Part shown: positions 18,032 through 27,598 of the stretch, piece after piece
Position numbering within the stretch: the stretch's first letter is position 1
Layout of the letters: every line of letters starts with the position of its first letter
Assembly: GCF_000308655.1 (NCBI RefSeq)
Contig: NZ_BAGC01000063.1
Coordinates: forward strand, 1 to 64,000
DNA length: 64,000 nucleotides
DNA from: Nocardia niigatensis NBRC 100131
GTDB taxonomy: Bacteria; Actinomycetota; Actinomycetes; Mycobacteriales; Mycobacteriaceae
Direction: 5' to 3'
The notes under the pieces: model-generated
Seen by the model: the letters and a program-made list of their open reading frames with translations, nothing else
What the model was told of the DNA's origin: nothing
Databases searched by the model: none
Program-made: the position numbers and the translations under genes

Positions 18032-18945
18032 TGGAGCAACTCGCGCCCACGCCGAACGCGCGTCGCCGCAACCGCACGATCCGGCTGCTGCCGAGCATGG
18101 TGACCATCCTGGGATTGTGCTCGGGCCTGTCGGCGGTGAAGTTCGGCATCGAGGGCAAGCTGGGGATCGCGCTGGCGCTGGTCGGCGCGGCCGCGGTCTT
18201 CGACATGCTGGACGGGCGCATCGCCCGCATGCTGGACGCCACCACCAAGATGGGCGCGGAACTGGATTCGCTGTCGGACGCCATCGCGTTCGGCGTCACG
18301 CCCGCCCTGGTGCTGTACGTGACCTTCCTGCACGCCGACAGCATCGGCTGGATCCTGGCGCTGATGTTCGCGGTCTGCATGGTGTTGCGGCTGGCCCGCT
18401 TCAACACGCTGATGGACGACGACAATCGCCCGGACTGGCAGCGGGAGTACTTCACCGGGGTGCCCGCGCCGGCGGGCGCGCTGATCGTGCTGACGCCCAT
18501 CGCGCTGTCCGAGCAGTTCGGCGACGGCTGGTGGGTCAGTTTCCCGGTGGTGGCGGTGTGGACGGTGCTGACCGGACTGCTGTGTGTGAGCACGCTGCCC
18601 ACGCTGGCCGTCAAGTCGGTGTCGGTGCCTCCGCGTACCGCGCCCCTCCTGCTGGTGCTGGTCGCCCTGGCCGCCGCGCTGCTGGTCACCTACCCGCTGA
18701 TCCTGATGATGGCGCTGGTCGTGCTGTACCTGGGTCACATCCCGTTCGCGGTGCATTCCGCGCGCTGGGTGGCGGCCCGGCCCGAGACCTGGAACCACAA
18801 GCCCGCCGAGCGCCGCGCCCAGCGCAAGGCTCAGCGCCGCCAGCGCCCGCTGGCCGGGCGGGTGCCGCGGGTGTCGACGGCACGGCTGCGGCTGCGCCGC
18901 CCGGGTGGTCCACGCGATCGGGTGACCGATCACGCCCAGCGCTGA
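18028..18945 (+). CDS. pssA: CDP-diacylglycerol--serine O-phosphatidyltransferase
   Basis: Makes phosphatidylserine from CDP-diacylglycerol and serine. 305 residues. The CDP-alcohol phosphotransferase signature DGxxARx8GxxxDxxxD is intact in DGRIARMLDATTKMGAELD followed by SLSD. About six to eight hydrophobic segments and a very basic C-terminal tail (about 255-305) follow. The start overlaps the psd stop by four bases; ATGATG offers two starts. Confidence 0.97.
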   Translation: MMEQLAPTPNARRRNRTIRLLPSMVTILGLCSGLSAVKFGIEGKLGIALALVGAAAVFDMLDGRIARMLDATTKMGAELDSLSDAIAFGVTPALVLYVTFLHADSIGWILALMFAVCMVLRLARFNTLMDDDNRPDWQREYFTGVPAPAGALIVLTPIALSEQFGDGWWVSFPVVAVWTVLTGLLCVSTLPTLAVKSVSVPPRTAPLLLVLVALAAALLVTYPLILMMALVVLYLGHIPFAVHSARWVAARPETWNHKPAERRAQRKAQRRQRPLAGRVPRVSTARLRLRRPGGPRDRVTDHAQR

Positions 18946-19062
18946 GACCAACGCCGGAGCCGCGAGGCACACCCGCGGCCGGACGCCGGTTCGAACCCAC
19001 GGTTGGGCCGCAATTCACCGGCGGTGACGTCGGTGAACGGTTCGCCCGGGCAGAATTGACAG

Positions 19063-21336
19063 GTGCCGGAAATCAAGCTGATTGCGCGCCGGAACTCCTC
19101 GGGTGGCGACGCCCGCTGGGGCTTGGTGCGATTGCACCCCGAAGTTCTGATGGCGCTGGGGCTGAACGCCGGCCAGGGTGTCACGCTGACCGGCGGGCGG
19201 CACACCACCGCGGTGGTCGGGGCGTTCAAGCCGACGCAGGGTTTCGGCACCGGCGTCGCGCTGCTCGACGAGGTGACGCTGTCGAACGCCAAGGTGCGCG
19301 AGGGCGGTGACATCACCATCGCGCCCGCGGCCGAAGCCGATGCCCGCCGGGTCTCGGTGACCGGATCGTCGCTGGCCTCGGCCGCCATTCCGGAGTCGAC
19401 GCTGCGGCAGGCGCTGCTGGGAAAGATCGTCACCATCGGCGACACCGTGACCCTGCTGCCCCGCGATCTGCTGCCGAGCGACAATCCGGCCGCCGCCCGA
19501 AAGGCGCTGCAGGGCTTGGGCATCGCCTGGACCACGGAGGTCTTGAAGGTCGCGGCCACCGATCCGCCCTCCGGACCGGTGACCATCCGGCCGAGTACCG
19601 CGGTGACGATGGGGATGCTCATCGGCGCCACCGATACGCCGCACGGAATGCTCGACGACGACACACCGCTGAGGTCCCCGGCCATCGCGGCGCCGGAGCG
19701 GCCGTCCTCGGCCGCGCCCACCTCGATGGTGGCGGTGGCGGATCTGGCCGGGGTCCAGGCTCAGGCCGCCAAGCTCAAGGAATGGCTGAGTCTGTCGCTG
19801 GACCAGCCCGAGCTGTTGAAGGCGCTGGGCGCCGGCTCACATCTGGGCGTGCTGATCACGGGCCCGGCGGGTGTCGGCAAGGCGACGCTGGCGCGCGCGG
19901 TGGTGGGCTCGCGCCGGCTGGTGGAACTCGACGGCCCATCGGTGGGCGCGACCGACAGCCCCGATCGATTGTGCATGGTCGGGAACACGATGAAGGAGAT
20001 CGGTTCGGGCGCAGGCGGAGTGCTGCTGATCACCGATATCGATGCGCTGCTGCCGGCCGAGCCCGAGCCGGTGGCCACGATGATCCTGGATCAGATCCGC
20101 CGCGCGGTGGCGCTGCCCGCGGTCGCGGTGCTGGCGACCACGTCGAATCCGGTCCGTTTGGACCCGCGGCTGCACAGTCCCGATCTTTTCGACCGCCAGG
20201 TGTCGCTGCCGCTGCCCACGGCGGGGGTGCGGGCCGCGCTGCTGGAGCAGTTGTTGCGCAGGACCCCCACCGAGAGACTGCAGCTGGACGAGATCGCCTC
20301 GCGGACACCCGGATTCGTGGTGTCGGACCTGGCGGCGCTGGTGCGCGAGGCGGCGTTGCGGGCGGCGGCCCGCGCCGGCCGGGAGCAGCACGACAGCGGT
20401 CAGGACGTGAGCCCGGTGTTGCTGCAGGAGGATCTGGCCGGCGCGCTGGAGGTGATTCGGCCGTTGTCGCGGTCCGGATCCGAGGAGTTGGTCATCGGGA
20501 ATCTGAGTCTCGACGATGTCGGCGACATGGCCGAGACCAAGCAGGCCCTCACCGAGGCGGTGCTGTGGCCGCTCGAGCATCCGGATTCGTTCGAGCGGCT
20601 GGGTATCGAACCGCCGCGCGGGGTGTTGCTGTACGGGCCGCCGGGGTGCGGCAAGACCTTCCTGGTGCGCGCGCTGGCGGGATCGGGTCAGCTGAGCGTG
20701 CACGCGGTGAAGGGCGCGGAGCTGATGGACAAGTGGGTCGGCTCGTCGGAGCGGGCGGTGCGCGAGTTGTTCCAGCGCGCACGGGATTCCGCGCCCTCGC
20801 TGATCTTCCTGGACGAGGTGGACGCGCTGGCGCCCCGGCGCGGGCAGTCCAGCGATTCGGGCGTCTCGGATCGGGTGGTCGCCGCGTTGCTGACGGAGCT
20901 GGAGGGCATCGAGCCGCTGCGGGATGTGGTGGTGATCGGTGCGACCAACCGGCCGGAACTCATCGATCCGGCGCTGACCAGGCCAGGGCGGCTGGAGCGA
21001 CTGGTGTTCGTGCCGCCGCCGGATGCCGACGCCCGCGCCGAGATCCTGCGCACCTCGGCCCGCTCGGTTCCGCTGGCCACGGATGTCAATATGAAGCTGC
21101 TGGCCCGCGATCTGGACGGCTATTCGGCCGCCGACTGCGCGGCGCTGCTGCGCGAGGCGGCGCTGGCCGCCATGCGGCGCGATGTCGAGGCCGGGGAGGT
21201 GACGGCCGCGGATGTGGCCGCGGCCCGCAAGGCCGTGCGGCCGTCGCTGGATCCGGGCCAGGTGGAGACCCTGCGGAAGTATGCCGCCCAGCGCGAGTCG
21301 CCGACGCCGCCCGGGGACCCGTCCGGCTACGTCTGA
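19063..21336 (+). CDS. CDC48/p97-like double AAA ATPase
   Basis: 757 residues; orthologue by position and layout of mycobacterial Rv0435c. The N-terminal ~180 residues form a CDC48-N-like domain. The first AAA module (from about 245) has Walker A GPAGVGKA near 265 and an unusual Walker B (ITDID) with Asp in place of Glu, so it may bind but hydrolyse poorly. The second module has Walker A GPPGCGKT near 524, Walker B IFLDEVDAL near 580 and GATNRPELIDPALTRPGRLE after it, all canonical. GTG start. It lies 117 bp after pssA on the same strand, the order seen in mycobacteria, which hints at a membrane-linked job (inference). Confidence 0.95.
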   Translation: MPEIKLIARRNSSGGDARWGLVRLHPEVLMALGLNAGQGVTLTGGRHTTAVVGAFKPTQGFGTGVALLDEVTLSNAKVREGGDITIAPAAEADARRVSVTGSSLASAAIPESTLRQALLGKIVTIGDTVTLLPRDLLPSDNPAAARKALQGLGIAWTTEVLKVAATDPPSGPVTIRPSTAVTMGMLIGATDTPHGMLDDDTPLRSPAIAAPERPSSAAPTSMVAVADLAGVQAQAAKLKEWLSLSLDQPELLKALGAGSHLGVLITGPAGVGKATLARAVVGSRRLVELDGPSVGATDSPDRLCMVGNTMKEIGSGAGGVLLITDIDALLPAEPEPVATMILDQIRRAVALPAVAVLATTSNPVRLDPRLHSPDLFDRQVSLPLPTAGVRAALLEQLLRRTPTERLQLDEIASRTPGFVVSDLAALVREAALRAAARAGREQHDSGQDVSPVLLQEDLAGALEVIRPLSRSGSEELVIGNLSLDDVGDMAETKQALTEAVLWPLEHPDSFERLGIEPPRGVLLYGPPGCGKTFLVRALAGSGQLSVHAVKGAELMDKWVGSSERAVRELFQRARDSAPSLIFLDEVDALAPRRGQSSDSGVSDRVVAALLTELEGIEPLRDVVVIGATNRPELIDPALTRPGRLERLVFVPPPDADARAEILRTSARSVPLATDVNMKLLARDLDGYSAADCAALLREAALAAMRRDVEAGEVTAADVAAARKAVRPSLDPGQVETLRKYAAQRESPTPPGDPSGYV

Positions 21337-21485
21337 GGACCGCCGCCGGGCGATAAGAGACCGATTAGTCTGTTGCACTGCCGGTTTCGCGGCGCGTTCG
21401 CCAGGACTGCCGGTCGCACGCCGAATCCATACAAAATAGGCGAGTCGTACCAATCGGTCCGCCTATCGCCGGTAATTTTGCGCTG

Positions 21486-22838
21486 GTGAGGTCGTATCAG
21501 GTAGCCGGGGAGACGATCACGGCGCTGGTCGCAGCCACGGTTGCCGGCCTGGCGCTGGCCCTGCCCATCGACTTCGGCTGGACCTCACGGTCCGCGGCGC
21601 TGCAGCTGGATCTGCTGGCCTACAGCCTGCCCCGCGCCGTTTCGGCGGGCGCGCTGATCGCCATGATCGCGGCGGTCCTCATCACCACGCTGGGAAGCCC
21701 CACCGCGGCGTGGGCGACCGCGCTGTGCGGACTGCTGGCGCTGCTCGCCAATCACGTGTTCGGCCATGCCACCACCGCGAATTCGTCGCTGTCCACCCTG
21801 AACTTCATCGATTCGCTCGCGGGCGGAATCGTGCTGGGCGCGCTGGGGGCGGCGGTGCTGCACCGTAGGCTGCCCGCCTTCGCCTGGACTCTGGGCATTC
21901 TGCTCAGCCTGCTGCTGGGCTCGGTGAATCCGGTGCCGCGGGTGGGCGGCGGTATCGACACGACGTCGGGCGATCACTGGCACCCCACCGATCTGCCGCC
22001 GCTGTGGATGATCGTGCTGTCGGTGATCCTGACCGGCTTCGGTTTCCTCACCAATCGCAAGCGGCCGACGGCGCAACGGCTCTCGGCGGATCTGCCGCTG
22101 GCCCCGATCCTGGCGGGCGTGGTGCTGGTGCTGGTGACGCTGGCCAGCGCGGAATGGCTGGCCCGGCACGGTGACAGCAAGGCGGGCATCAGTCTCGCCG
22201 TGGTGACGGCGGTGGGAACCGCGATCATCGCGGCTATGCTGCTGCCGGGCCGGGACGGTGAGATCGTGCTGCTGGCGGTGGGCCTGGGCGCGGTCGGCGC
22301 GGCGACCATCGCGGCCGAGATGCCGGCCTGGTCGATCCCGGTGCTGGCGTTGGCCTCGGCCCTGGGCATGTGGGCGGGCAGCAGACGCGGCGCACCGATC
22401 GCCGCACTGGTGGCCGGCATAGTGCTCGGGGTGTTCACCGCCTGCACGTCCGATTCGAATGGGGCGTGGCTGGTCGTGGGCAGCGCGGCGGTAGAGTCCT
22501 GGATCCTCGGTTACGCGCTGCTGTCGACCCGGCCACGCTACGTGCCGAGCCGGGTGCTGGGCACGATGGTCCTGTTCGTCCCGTCGGCGGTGCTGGGCAT
22601 GCGCGATTACGTGGCGCGCGGCAACTACGCCGACGCCATGGAGTCGACCGACCACGCGCTGACGTGCTCGGTGGATTCCGGGGGCGCGTCGGCCCCGGGC
22701 TGGACGTCGGTGATGGTGGCCGGTGGCTGCCTGGCCGGGATCTATCTATTGCGGCGCAGTCGCAAGCCGGTTCCGGCGACCATCGACGAAACACCCGATT
22801 CGCCGGAATCTTGGAATGGCACGGTTACCTCCGACTGA
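21486..22838 (+). CDS. Polytopic membrane protein, unknown
   Basis: 450 residues started at GTG 21486. There are about ten strongly hydrophobic helices from residue ~10 to ~385, a periplasmic-type stretch with Cys (ALTCSVDSGGASAPGW) near 400, one more helix and a hydrophilic tail. No transporter signature is visible. It follows the AAA ATPase by 149 bp. I cannot name a family. Confidence 0.8.
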   Translation: MRSYQVAGETITALVAATVAGLALALPIDFGWTSRSAALQLDLLAYSLPRAVSAGALIAMIAAVLITTLGSPTAAWATALCGLLALLANHVFGHATTANSSLSTLNFIDSLAGGIVLGALGAAVLHRRLPAFAWTLGILLSLLLGSVNPVPRVGGGIDTTSGDHWHPTDLPPLWMIVLSVILTGFGFLTNRKRPTAQRLSADLPLAPILAGVVLVLVTLASAEWLARHGDSKAGISLAVVTAVGTAIIAAMLLPGRDGEIVLLAVGLGAVGAATIAAEMPAWSIPVLALASALGMWAGSRRGAPIAALVAGIVLGVFTACTSDSNGAWLVVGSAAVESWILGYALLSTRPRYVPSRVLGTMVLFVPSAVLGMRDYVARGNYADAMESTDHALTCSVDSGGASAPGWTSVMVAGGCLAGIYLLRRSRKPVPATIDETPDSPESWNGTVTSD

Positions 22839-22868
22839 ACCCGCGAAAGCGCCGGGCCCGGCGACCGG

Positions 22869-24233
22869 TCAGGCGCGCACCGCGGATTCGAGAGCGGCGG
22901 GGGCCTCGGTCACGGCGTCGCCGAACCAGGAGCGATAGAAGGCCGTCACATACCCCGCCAGCAGGCCCAGCACGACGATGCCGGCGGGCACCGGGTGCTC
23001 GGCAAAGCCGGTCGACAGGTACCGGTAGGACAGCAGCAGCCCGGCGAAGAGCGCCGCCCCGGTGGACACCAGCTGCATGCGGGTGCGGTCCCAGCCGCGT
23101 TCCGGTGCGCGCAGCGCGGATTCGATGGTCAGGCACAGCACCGCACCCGCGACCAGATCAGCGCCGTAGTGGTAGCCGAAGCCGAGGGTGGCCGCCAGGG
23201 TGGCGAGGAGCCAGAAGGTCCCGCCCCAGCGCAGCCAGACGGGAGCGGGCGCACCGGTGAAGGGGTCGCGGCGGGAGTGGATGAAGATCGACAGCGCCCA
23301 CGCGGTGTGCAGCGACGGCATGCAGTTGCGGGGCGTGTAGTGGTCGAAGGCGATCGAGCCGGGCGCGAGGTCCACCGGCGGCACGAAATTCGGCCAGTAC
23401 GCGCCCAGGGAGAAGGCGTGCCCGTCGGCGCCGAACGCGAACATCGGCCCGGCGACGGGGAACGCGACGTAGAAGAGCGGCCCGATCAGGCCGAGCACCA
23501 GGAAGGTGCGCACCAGGTAGTGCCGCGGCCACTCCCCTGTCTGCACCACATTGCGCAGCTGCCAGATGGTCACGATCATCGCGCCGACGGGCAGTTCGAT
23601 GTAGACCCAGTGCAGGACGGCGGAAGCGATGGGGTGCAGCCAGTTCAGCAGCTGGCCCATCATCCAGGACGGGTCGCCGAGGGCGTGGTCCACCAGCACG
23701 ACGTGTTCGTCGAGTACCCGGGGCCCGGCCAGCACGGTGATGCCGAGCCAGACGTCGGCGACCTTGCTGGACAGCACCAGCAGAATGCCGAGCGCCGCGG
23801 CGTGCAGCGCATTACGGCGGTCCTTGCCCTCCCACTTCCAGAGCGCGAGCCCGATGATGGCGAGCAGGACGAGCACGGGACCGTTGCCCATGGCGAGCGG
23901 TCCGCCGGACAACGTCCGAACCGCTTGGTACGCAAGGTCGAGGCCGAGTGCCGCACCGACCGCGATGAACCGCCGTTGCCAGCTCAGTCCGATGAGCGCG
24001 AGCCCGAGTCCGGCCCACGGCACGGTGAAGGATTTGGCGTCACCCGCGAAGTCGGCCCAGATGCTCTCGAGCGGACCGGTGAAATGGTGGTGCGATGCGA
24101 CGATCTGCAGGACGATGAGCAGCGCCGCACCGATGGACAGCGCGGCGGTCACACCGGCGCGCGGCGACGGCATCCGCAACCCGTATCGGCGTGCCCCGCC
24201 GCCGATTCGGGAGTACGGATCGTCGAGCAGCAT
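22869..24233 (-). CDS. PAP2-superfamily membrane phosphatase (Aur1/inositol phosphorylceramide synthase-like)
   Basis: 454 residues with about ten membrane segments. The phosphatase motifs are in the C-terminal half: NCMPSLHTAW (C2, catalytic His) and GYHYGADLVAG (C3, second His). The long N-terminal membrane half and the late motifs fit the Aur1/Ipt1-like PAP2 branch, which transfers or removes lipid-linked phosphate groups, possibly inositol-phosphate. The gene ends 30 bp from the stop of the convergent unknown membrane gene. Confidence 0.9.
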   Translation of the reverse strand: MLLDDPYSRIGGGARRYGLRMPSPRAGVTAALSIGAALLIVLQIVASHHHFTGPLESIWADFAGDAKSFTVPWAGLGLALIGLSWQRRFIAVGAALGLDLAYQAVRTLSGGPLAMGNGPVLVLLAIIGLALWKWEGKDRRNALHAAALGILLVLSSKVADVWLGITVLAGPRVLDEHVVLVDHALGDPSWMMGQLLNWLHPIASAVLHWVYIELPVGAMIVTIWQLRNVVQTGEWPRHYLVRTFLVLGLIGPLFYVAFPVAGPMFAFGADGHAFSLGAYWPNFVPPVDLAPGSIAFDHYTPRNCMPSLHTAWALSIFIHSRRDPFTGAPAPVWLRWGGTFWLLATLAATLGFGYHYGADLVAGAVLCLTIESALRAPERGWDRTRMQLVSTGAALFAGLLLSYRYLSTGFAEHPVPAGIVVLGLLAGYVTAFYRSWFGDAVTEAPAALESAVRA

Positions 24234-24417
24234 CCAGCCATAGTAAACGCCGCATGAACGCCAGCTCGGTGAGTAGTTGAACGCCGCCCATCTCCGCAGA
24301 TGAACAGGCCCCGGTCAGCACGGCATCGCTGCTGGCCACGCGTACACCGTACGGTTCCGGTCGTAATCGAAATCACAGCCGCGCAAGACTGTTCGCGACT
24401 GCCGGGCGAGGCGCCCG

Positions 24418-25566
24418 TCAGTATTCGAGTTCGTGGACCAGGGAATCGACGACCGCGACCAGATCGCCATGCGTGGCCGCGGCCACCCGGCGCTGGCGCT
24501 GATAGGACGCGCCCTTCTTCGGGATGTCGGCGACCATGGCGAGCTCGTTCTCGCAGCCGAGGCTCTTGGCGGTCGGTTCCAGCCGGTTGAGCATTTCCAT
24601 CAGGTCGTCGGTGACCAGCCGCTCATTGCTGTCGGCATCGGTGATGACGATGGCGTCGAGCCCGTATCGCGCTGCGCGCCACTTGTTTTCCTGCACATGC
24701 CAGGGCGGCAGGATGGCCGGCATGGTCTCGCCGGATTCCACCCGGCGGTCGAGATCCACCACCAGGCAGTGGATCAGCGCCACGATGGCGGCCAGTTCGG
24801 CCTTGGTGGGGGTGCCGTCGCAGACGCGGACCTCGATGGTGCCCCACTTGGGCGCGGGCCGGATGTCCCAGTGCATGCCACCGAGTTGTTCGATCACACC
24901 GGTTTTCATCTGGTCGTGCACGAAACCCTCGAACTGGTCCCAGTTCTCGAACTGGAAGGGCAGTCCGGCGGTGGGCAGCTGCTGGAACATGAGCGCCCGG
25001 TTGCTGGCGTATCCGGTGTCGACGCCTGCCCACATGGGTGAGGAGGCGGACAGCGCCAGCAGATGCGGATAGGACCGCAGCAGGCCGTTGAGGATGGGGA
25101 AGACCTTGTCCGGGTGGGAGACTCCGACGTGCACGTGCACGCCCCAGATGAGCATCTGGCGGCCCCACCACTGGGTGCGCGCGATGAGTTCGTCGTAATG
25201 CGCACTGCGCGTGAGCTGTTGGGTGGACCACTGCGCGAAGGGATGGGTGCCGGCGCAGAAGAGGTCGACGCCGACCTGGTCCGCGGCGCGGCGCACGGTG
25301 TCCTGGGTGGCGCGCAGTTCGTCGACCACCTCGCTCACGGTGTCGTGCTTGCCGGAGACGAGTTCGACGGTGTTCTTCAGCAGTTCCTTGGTGATCTGCG
25401 GGGTGCCGTCCCAGGCGCGCAGATCACCGCAGGCTTCGAAAACCGCTGCGGCGGTGTTGGACAGATCGCGCGTGCGCTTGTCGACGAGCGCGATCTCCCA
25501 TTCCACGCCGAGCGTGGGCCGGGGCGATGAATTGAAGTGGACCTTCGTTCTGCCTGCCCCGGCCAT
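24418..25566 (-). CDS. YbdK-family carboxylate-amine ligase (glutamate-cysteine ligase 2-like)
   Basis: 382 residues, orthologous in position to mycobacterial Rv0433. It opens with TLGVEWEIALVDKRTRDLS, the typical YbdK N-terminus carrying the metal/ATP-binding Glu pair. GVHVHVGV, ASSPMWAGVDTGYAS and WGTIEVRVCD follow. YbdK enzymes show weak glutamate-cysteine ligase activity; in organisms that use mycothiol the physiological product is unknown. It starts 18 bp after the sodC stop, so it is in one operon with sodC. Confidence 0.93.
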   Translation of the reverse strand: MAGAGRTKVHFNSSPRPTLGVEWEIALVDKRTRDLSNTAAAVFEACGDLRAWDGTPQITKELLKNTVELVSGKHDTVSEVVDELRATQDTVRRAADQVGVDLFCAGTHPFAQWSTQQLTRSAHYDELIARTQWWGRQMLIWGVHVHVGVSHPDKVFPILNGLLRSYPHLLALSASSPMWAGVDTGYASNRALMFQQLPTAGLPFQFENWDQFEGFVHDQMKTGVIEQLGGMHWDIRPAPKWGTIEVRVCDGTPTKAELAAIVALIHCLVVDLDRRVESGETMPAILPPWHVQENKWRAARYGLDAIVITDADSNERLVTDDLMEMLNRLEPTAKSLGCENELAMVADIPKKGASYQRQRRVAAATHGDLVAVVDSLVHELEY

Positions 25567-25584
25567 TGCTCACCTCGAGAGAGT

Positions 25585-26253
25585 TCAGGCGACGACGCCG
25601 CAGGCGACCCTCGCACCCGCGTCGCCGGTCGCTAGGGTGTCCGCATCCGGTGCGGGCGCGTACCGGGTGGGAATGTTGCCGAAGTTGTCGGCACCGGCGT
25701 GGATGATCAGGGCCTTGCCCTTGAGTTCGTCCAGGGTGACGGAGTCGGTGGTGGTGACCAGCTTGCCGGTGCCGTCCTTGAGCACCTGCAGCGAGGTCAG
25801 GTCACCGCTGGAGGGGTGTGCGTTCGGCTCGCCGACCTGCAGGTGGCCGCCGGCCGAGAGGAAGTCGCCGGGGGCGCCACCGGCGGGCGGCGCGGAATTG
25901 GCCTCGCACTTGCCGACGCTGTGGAAGTGCAGGCCGTGGAAGCCGGGCTTGAGGCCGTGCGCTTCGACGGTGACCTCGAGATGGTTGCCGACCTTGGCGA
26001 TGGTGGCGGTTCCGACAGTGCCGCCGCTGGGATCCTTCAGCGTGACGCTGGAGGAGTCTTCGGGGGCGTTGCCGCCCTCGGTGTTGTGGGCGCTGCCCGC
26101 GGGCGCGGGCGAGCTGGTGAACACCGGCGGGGTCGTCCCCTTGACGTCGCTCGATTCCTGGCTGTTGGAGCAGGCGGTGAGTCCCAGAGCCGCGACCGCG
26201 AGCACCGGAGCAACAGTCCACCAGGACGGGCGACGAGTTGAGGACGAGGCCAT
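25585..26253 (-). CDS. sodC: Lipoprotein Cu-type superoxide dismutase SodC
   Basis: 222 residues. The lipobox LTAC places the lipid-modified Cys at 28, followed by a Ser/Pro-rich linker and a SodC domain from about residue 65. Copper ligands are in GLHFHSVGKC, GGHLQ and LIIHAGADN; Cys in GKCE and VACGVV form the family disulfide. The zinc loop (GGHLQVGEPNAHPSSGDL) is short and has one fewer His than the usual enzyme, as in the zinc-free M. tuberculosis SodC. It removes superoxide outside the membrane. GGAGTT is close to the ATG. Co-directional with the YbdK ligase. Confidence 0.95.
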   Translation of the reverse strand: MASSSTRRPSWWTVAPVLAVAALGLTACSNSQESSDVKGTTPPVFTSSPAPAGSAHNTEGGNAPEDSSSVTLKDPSGGTVGTATIAKVGNHLEVTVEAHGLKPGFHGLHFHSVGKCEANSAPPAGGAPGDFLSAGGHLQVGEPNAHPSSGDLTSLQVLKDGTGKLVTTTDSVTLDELKGKALIIHAGADNFGNIPTRYAPAPDADTLATGDAGARVACGVVA

Positions 26254-26428
26254 CGGGGAACTCCTTTACGAGTCCGAGTTTATCGGGAAAGCAGGGCGGA
26301 CATAGTTCGTACCGGACAAGATGATGCCAGAGCCGTGCGTCTGTTCCGTGGAGGGGCCGCGCGGTTTCTTTCGAGCGGCGCCTCGATGCCGTGCCAGCTG
26401 CGATTATGGCGCCTGGACCACCAGCTGT

Positions 26429-26995
26429 TCAGTTGCCGGTGACGATGACGATGACGCCCGTGGGCGAGTCGGAGATGCCGGGGAATCGGGGTTCGGCCGC
26501 GCAGCCCAGTTCGGCGGCGATGGCCTGGGCCAGCGCCTGTTCCTTGGGCGAACTGCCGTAGTACACGGTCGTTTTCGGGATGACGCCGTTCGGGTAGTTG
26601 CCCACCTCGGTCACGTTGAAACCGTCGGAGGTGAGCTGGTCACCGGTCTTCTTGGCCAGGCCGGCCACGGTGCCGTTGTTGTAAACCCGTACGGGAACGG
26701 TCTTGTCGACGCCCGCGGCCGCGGTGGTGGTAGTGGGCGCGGGCGGGGTGGTCGTGGCCGGCGCCGCGGTGGTGGTCGGCACGACCGCCGAGGCGGTGGT
26801 GGCCTGGGCCGAATTCTGCTGTGCCGCAGTGGTGGTGGACGCGGCGGTACTTGTCGAGTCGGCGCTGCTGCTCGACGAGTCCGAACTCGACAGCGACATC
26901 GCGCCCAGCCCGGCGAACACGATGGCCAGCGCGATCAGGACCATCGCCAGGGCCCGCAGCGGCGGACCGCCGGCCGACGAATTCGGGTTGCTCAC
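26429..26995 (-). CDS. Membrane-anchored LytR C-terminal domain protein
   Basis: 188 residues, orthologous in position to Rv0431. One transmembrane helix (about 14-35) is followed by a Ser/Thr/Ala-rich linker (about 38-95) and a LytR_C domain (VPVRVYNNGTVAGLAKKTGD, later VYYGSSPKEQALAQAIAAEL). The domain lies outside the membrane; the Rv0431 protein has been linked to vesicle release, which may or may not hold here. GTG start. It is on the same strand as sodC, 175 bp upstream. Confidence 0.93.
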   Translation of the reverse strand: MSNPNSSAGGPPLRALAMVLIALAIVFAGLGAMSLSSSDSSSSSADSTSTAASTTTAAQQNSAQATTASAVVPTTTAAPATTTPPAPTTTTAAAGVDKTVPVRVYNNGTVAGLAKKTGDQLTSDGFNVTEVGNYPNGVIPKTTVYYGSSPKEQALAQAIAAELGCAAEPRFPGISDSPTGVIVIVTGN

Positions 26996-27086
26996 GGCGT
27001 CGAGCCTAATGGGTGAAGGGGCGCCCGCGCGGGATCAAGCGCGGACGCACGCGACGGTGGGAGCTGCCTCACCTTCCGGATGCGGG

Positions 27087-27404
27087 TCACACCTGGAAAC
27101 CGAGACGACGTGCTGCCCTGGTCTTCTGGCGGCTGGCGCGCAGCCGGCGCAGGCGCTTGACCAGCATCGGGTCGGCGGCGAGCGCCTCCGGCTTGTCGAC
27201 GACCGCGTTCAGGACCTGGTAATAGCGGGTGGGCGAGAGGTCGAAGAGCTCACGGATGGCCTCCTCTTTCGCACCGGCGTACTTCCACCACTTGCGCTCG
27301 AAGTCGAGAATGTCGACCTCGCGGCGGGAAAGCCCGTGTGTGCCATCCTCGTCGGAAGGGCCGTCCTCGCTTGCGGGAATGTCGCGTGCCGCTGCGCTGT
27401 CCAT
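27087..27404 (-). CDS. DUF3263-domain protein
   Basis: 105 residues; matches the position and length of mycobacterial Rv0430. The DUF3263 core is LSRREVDILDFERKWWKYAG, followed by AIRELFDLSPTRYYQVLNA, which has the feel of a small helix-turn-helix. The C-terminus is very basic. The start at 27404 has GGGAG 5 bases ahead; an in-frame ATG at 27461 does not and is rejected. First gene of the minus-strand set that leads to LytR_C, sodC and YbdK, divergent from def. Confidence 0.92.
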   Translation of the reverse strand: MDSAAARDIPASEDGPSDEDGTHGLSRREVDILDFERKWWKYAGAKEEAIRELFDLSPTRYYQVLNAVVDKPEALAADPMLVKRLRRLRASRQKTRAARRLGFQV

Positions 27405-27598
27405 AGTGCTCCCTCGCCGAGTGGTCACCAGACGAATATGGTGCTTGTGGTCGCCGCTCATTCAACCACGCGCGAGACCGCTCCCGATGCGTACCGTTCG
27501 GCGTGTTCTGTGCCGAAGCCCACGGCGTGTCGCCGGGCGCCGGCCCCCGCCCACGGGCACCGTGAGCAGCCCGGTAATCACCCAGTAGGCTGCTCAGC

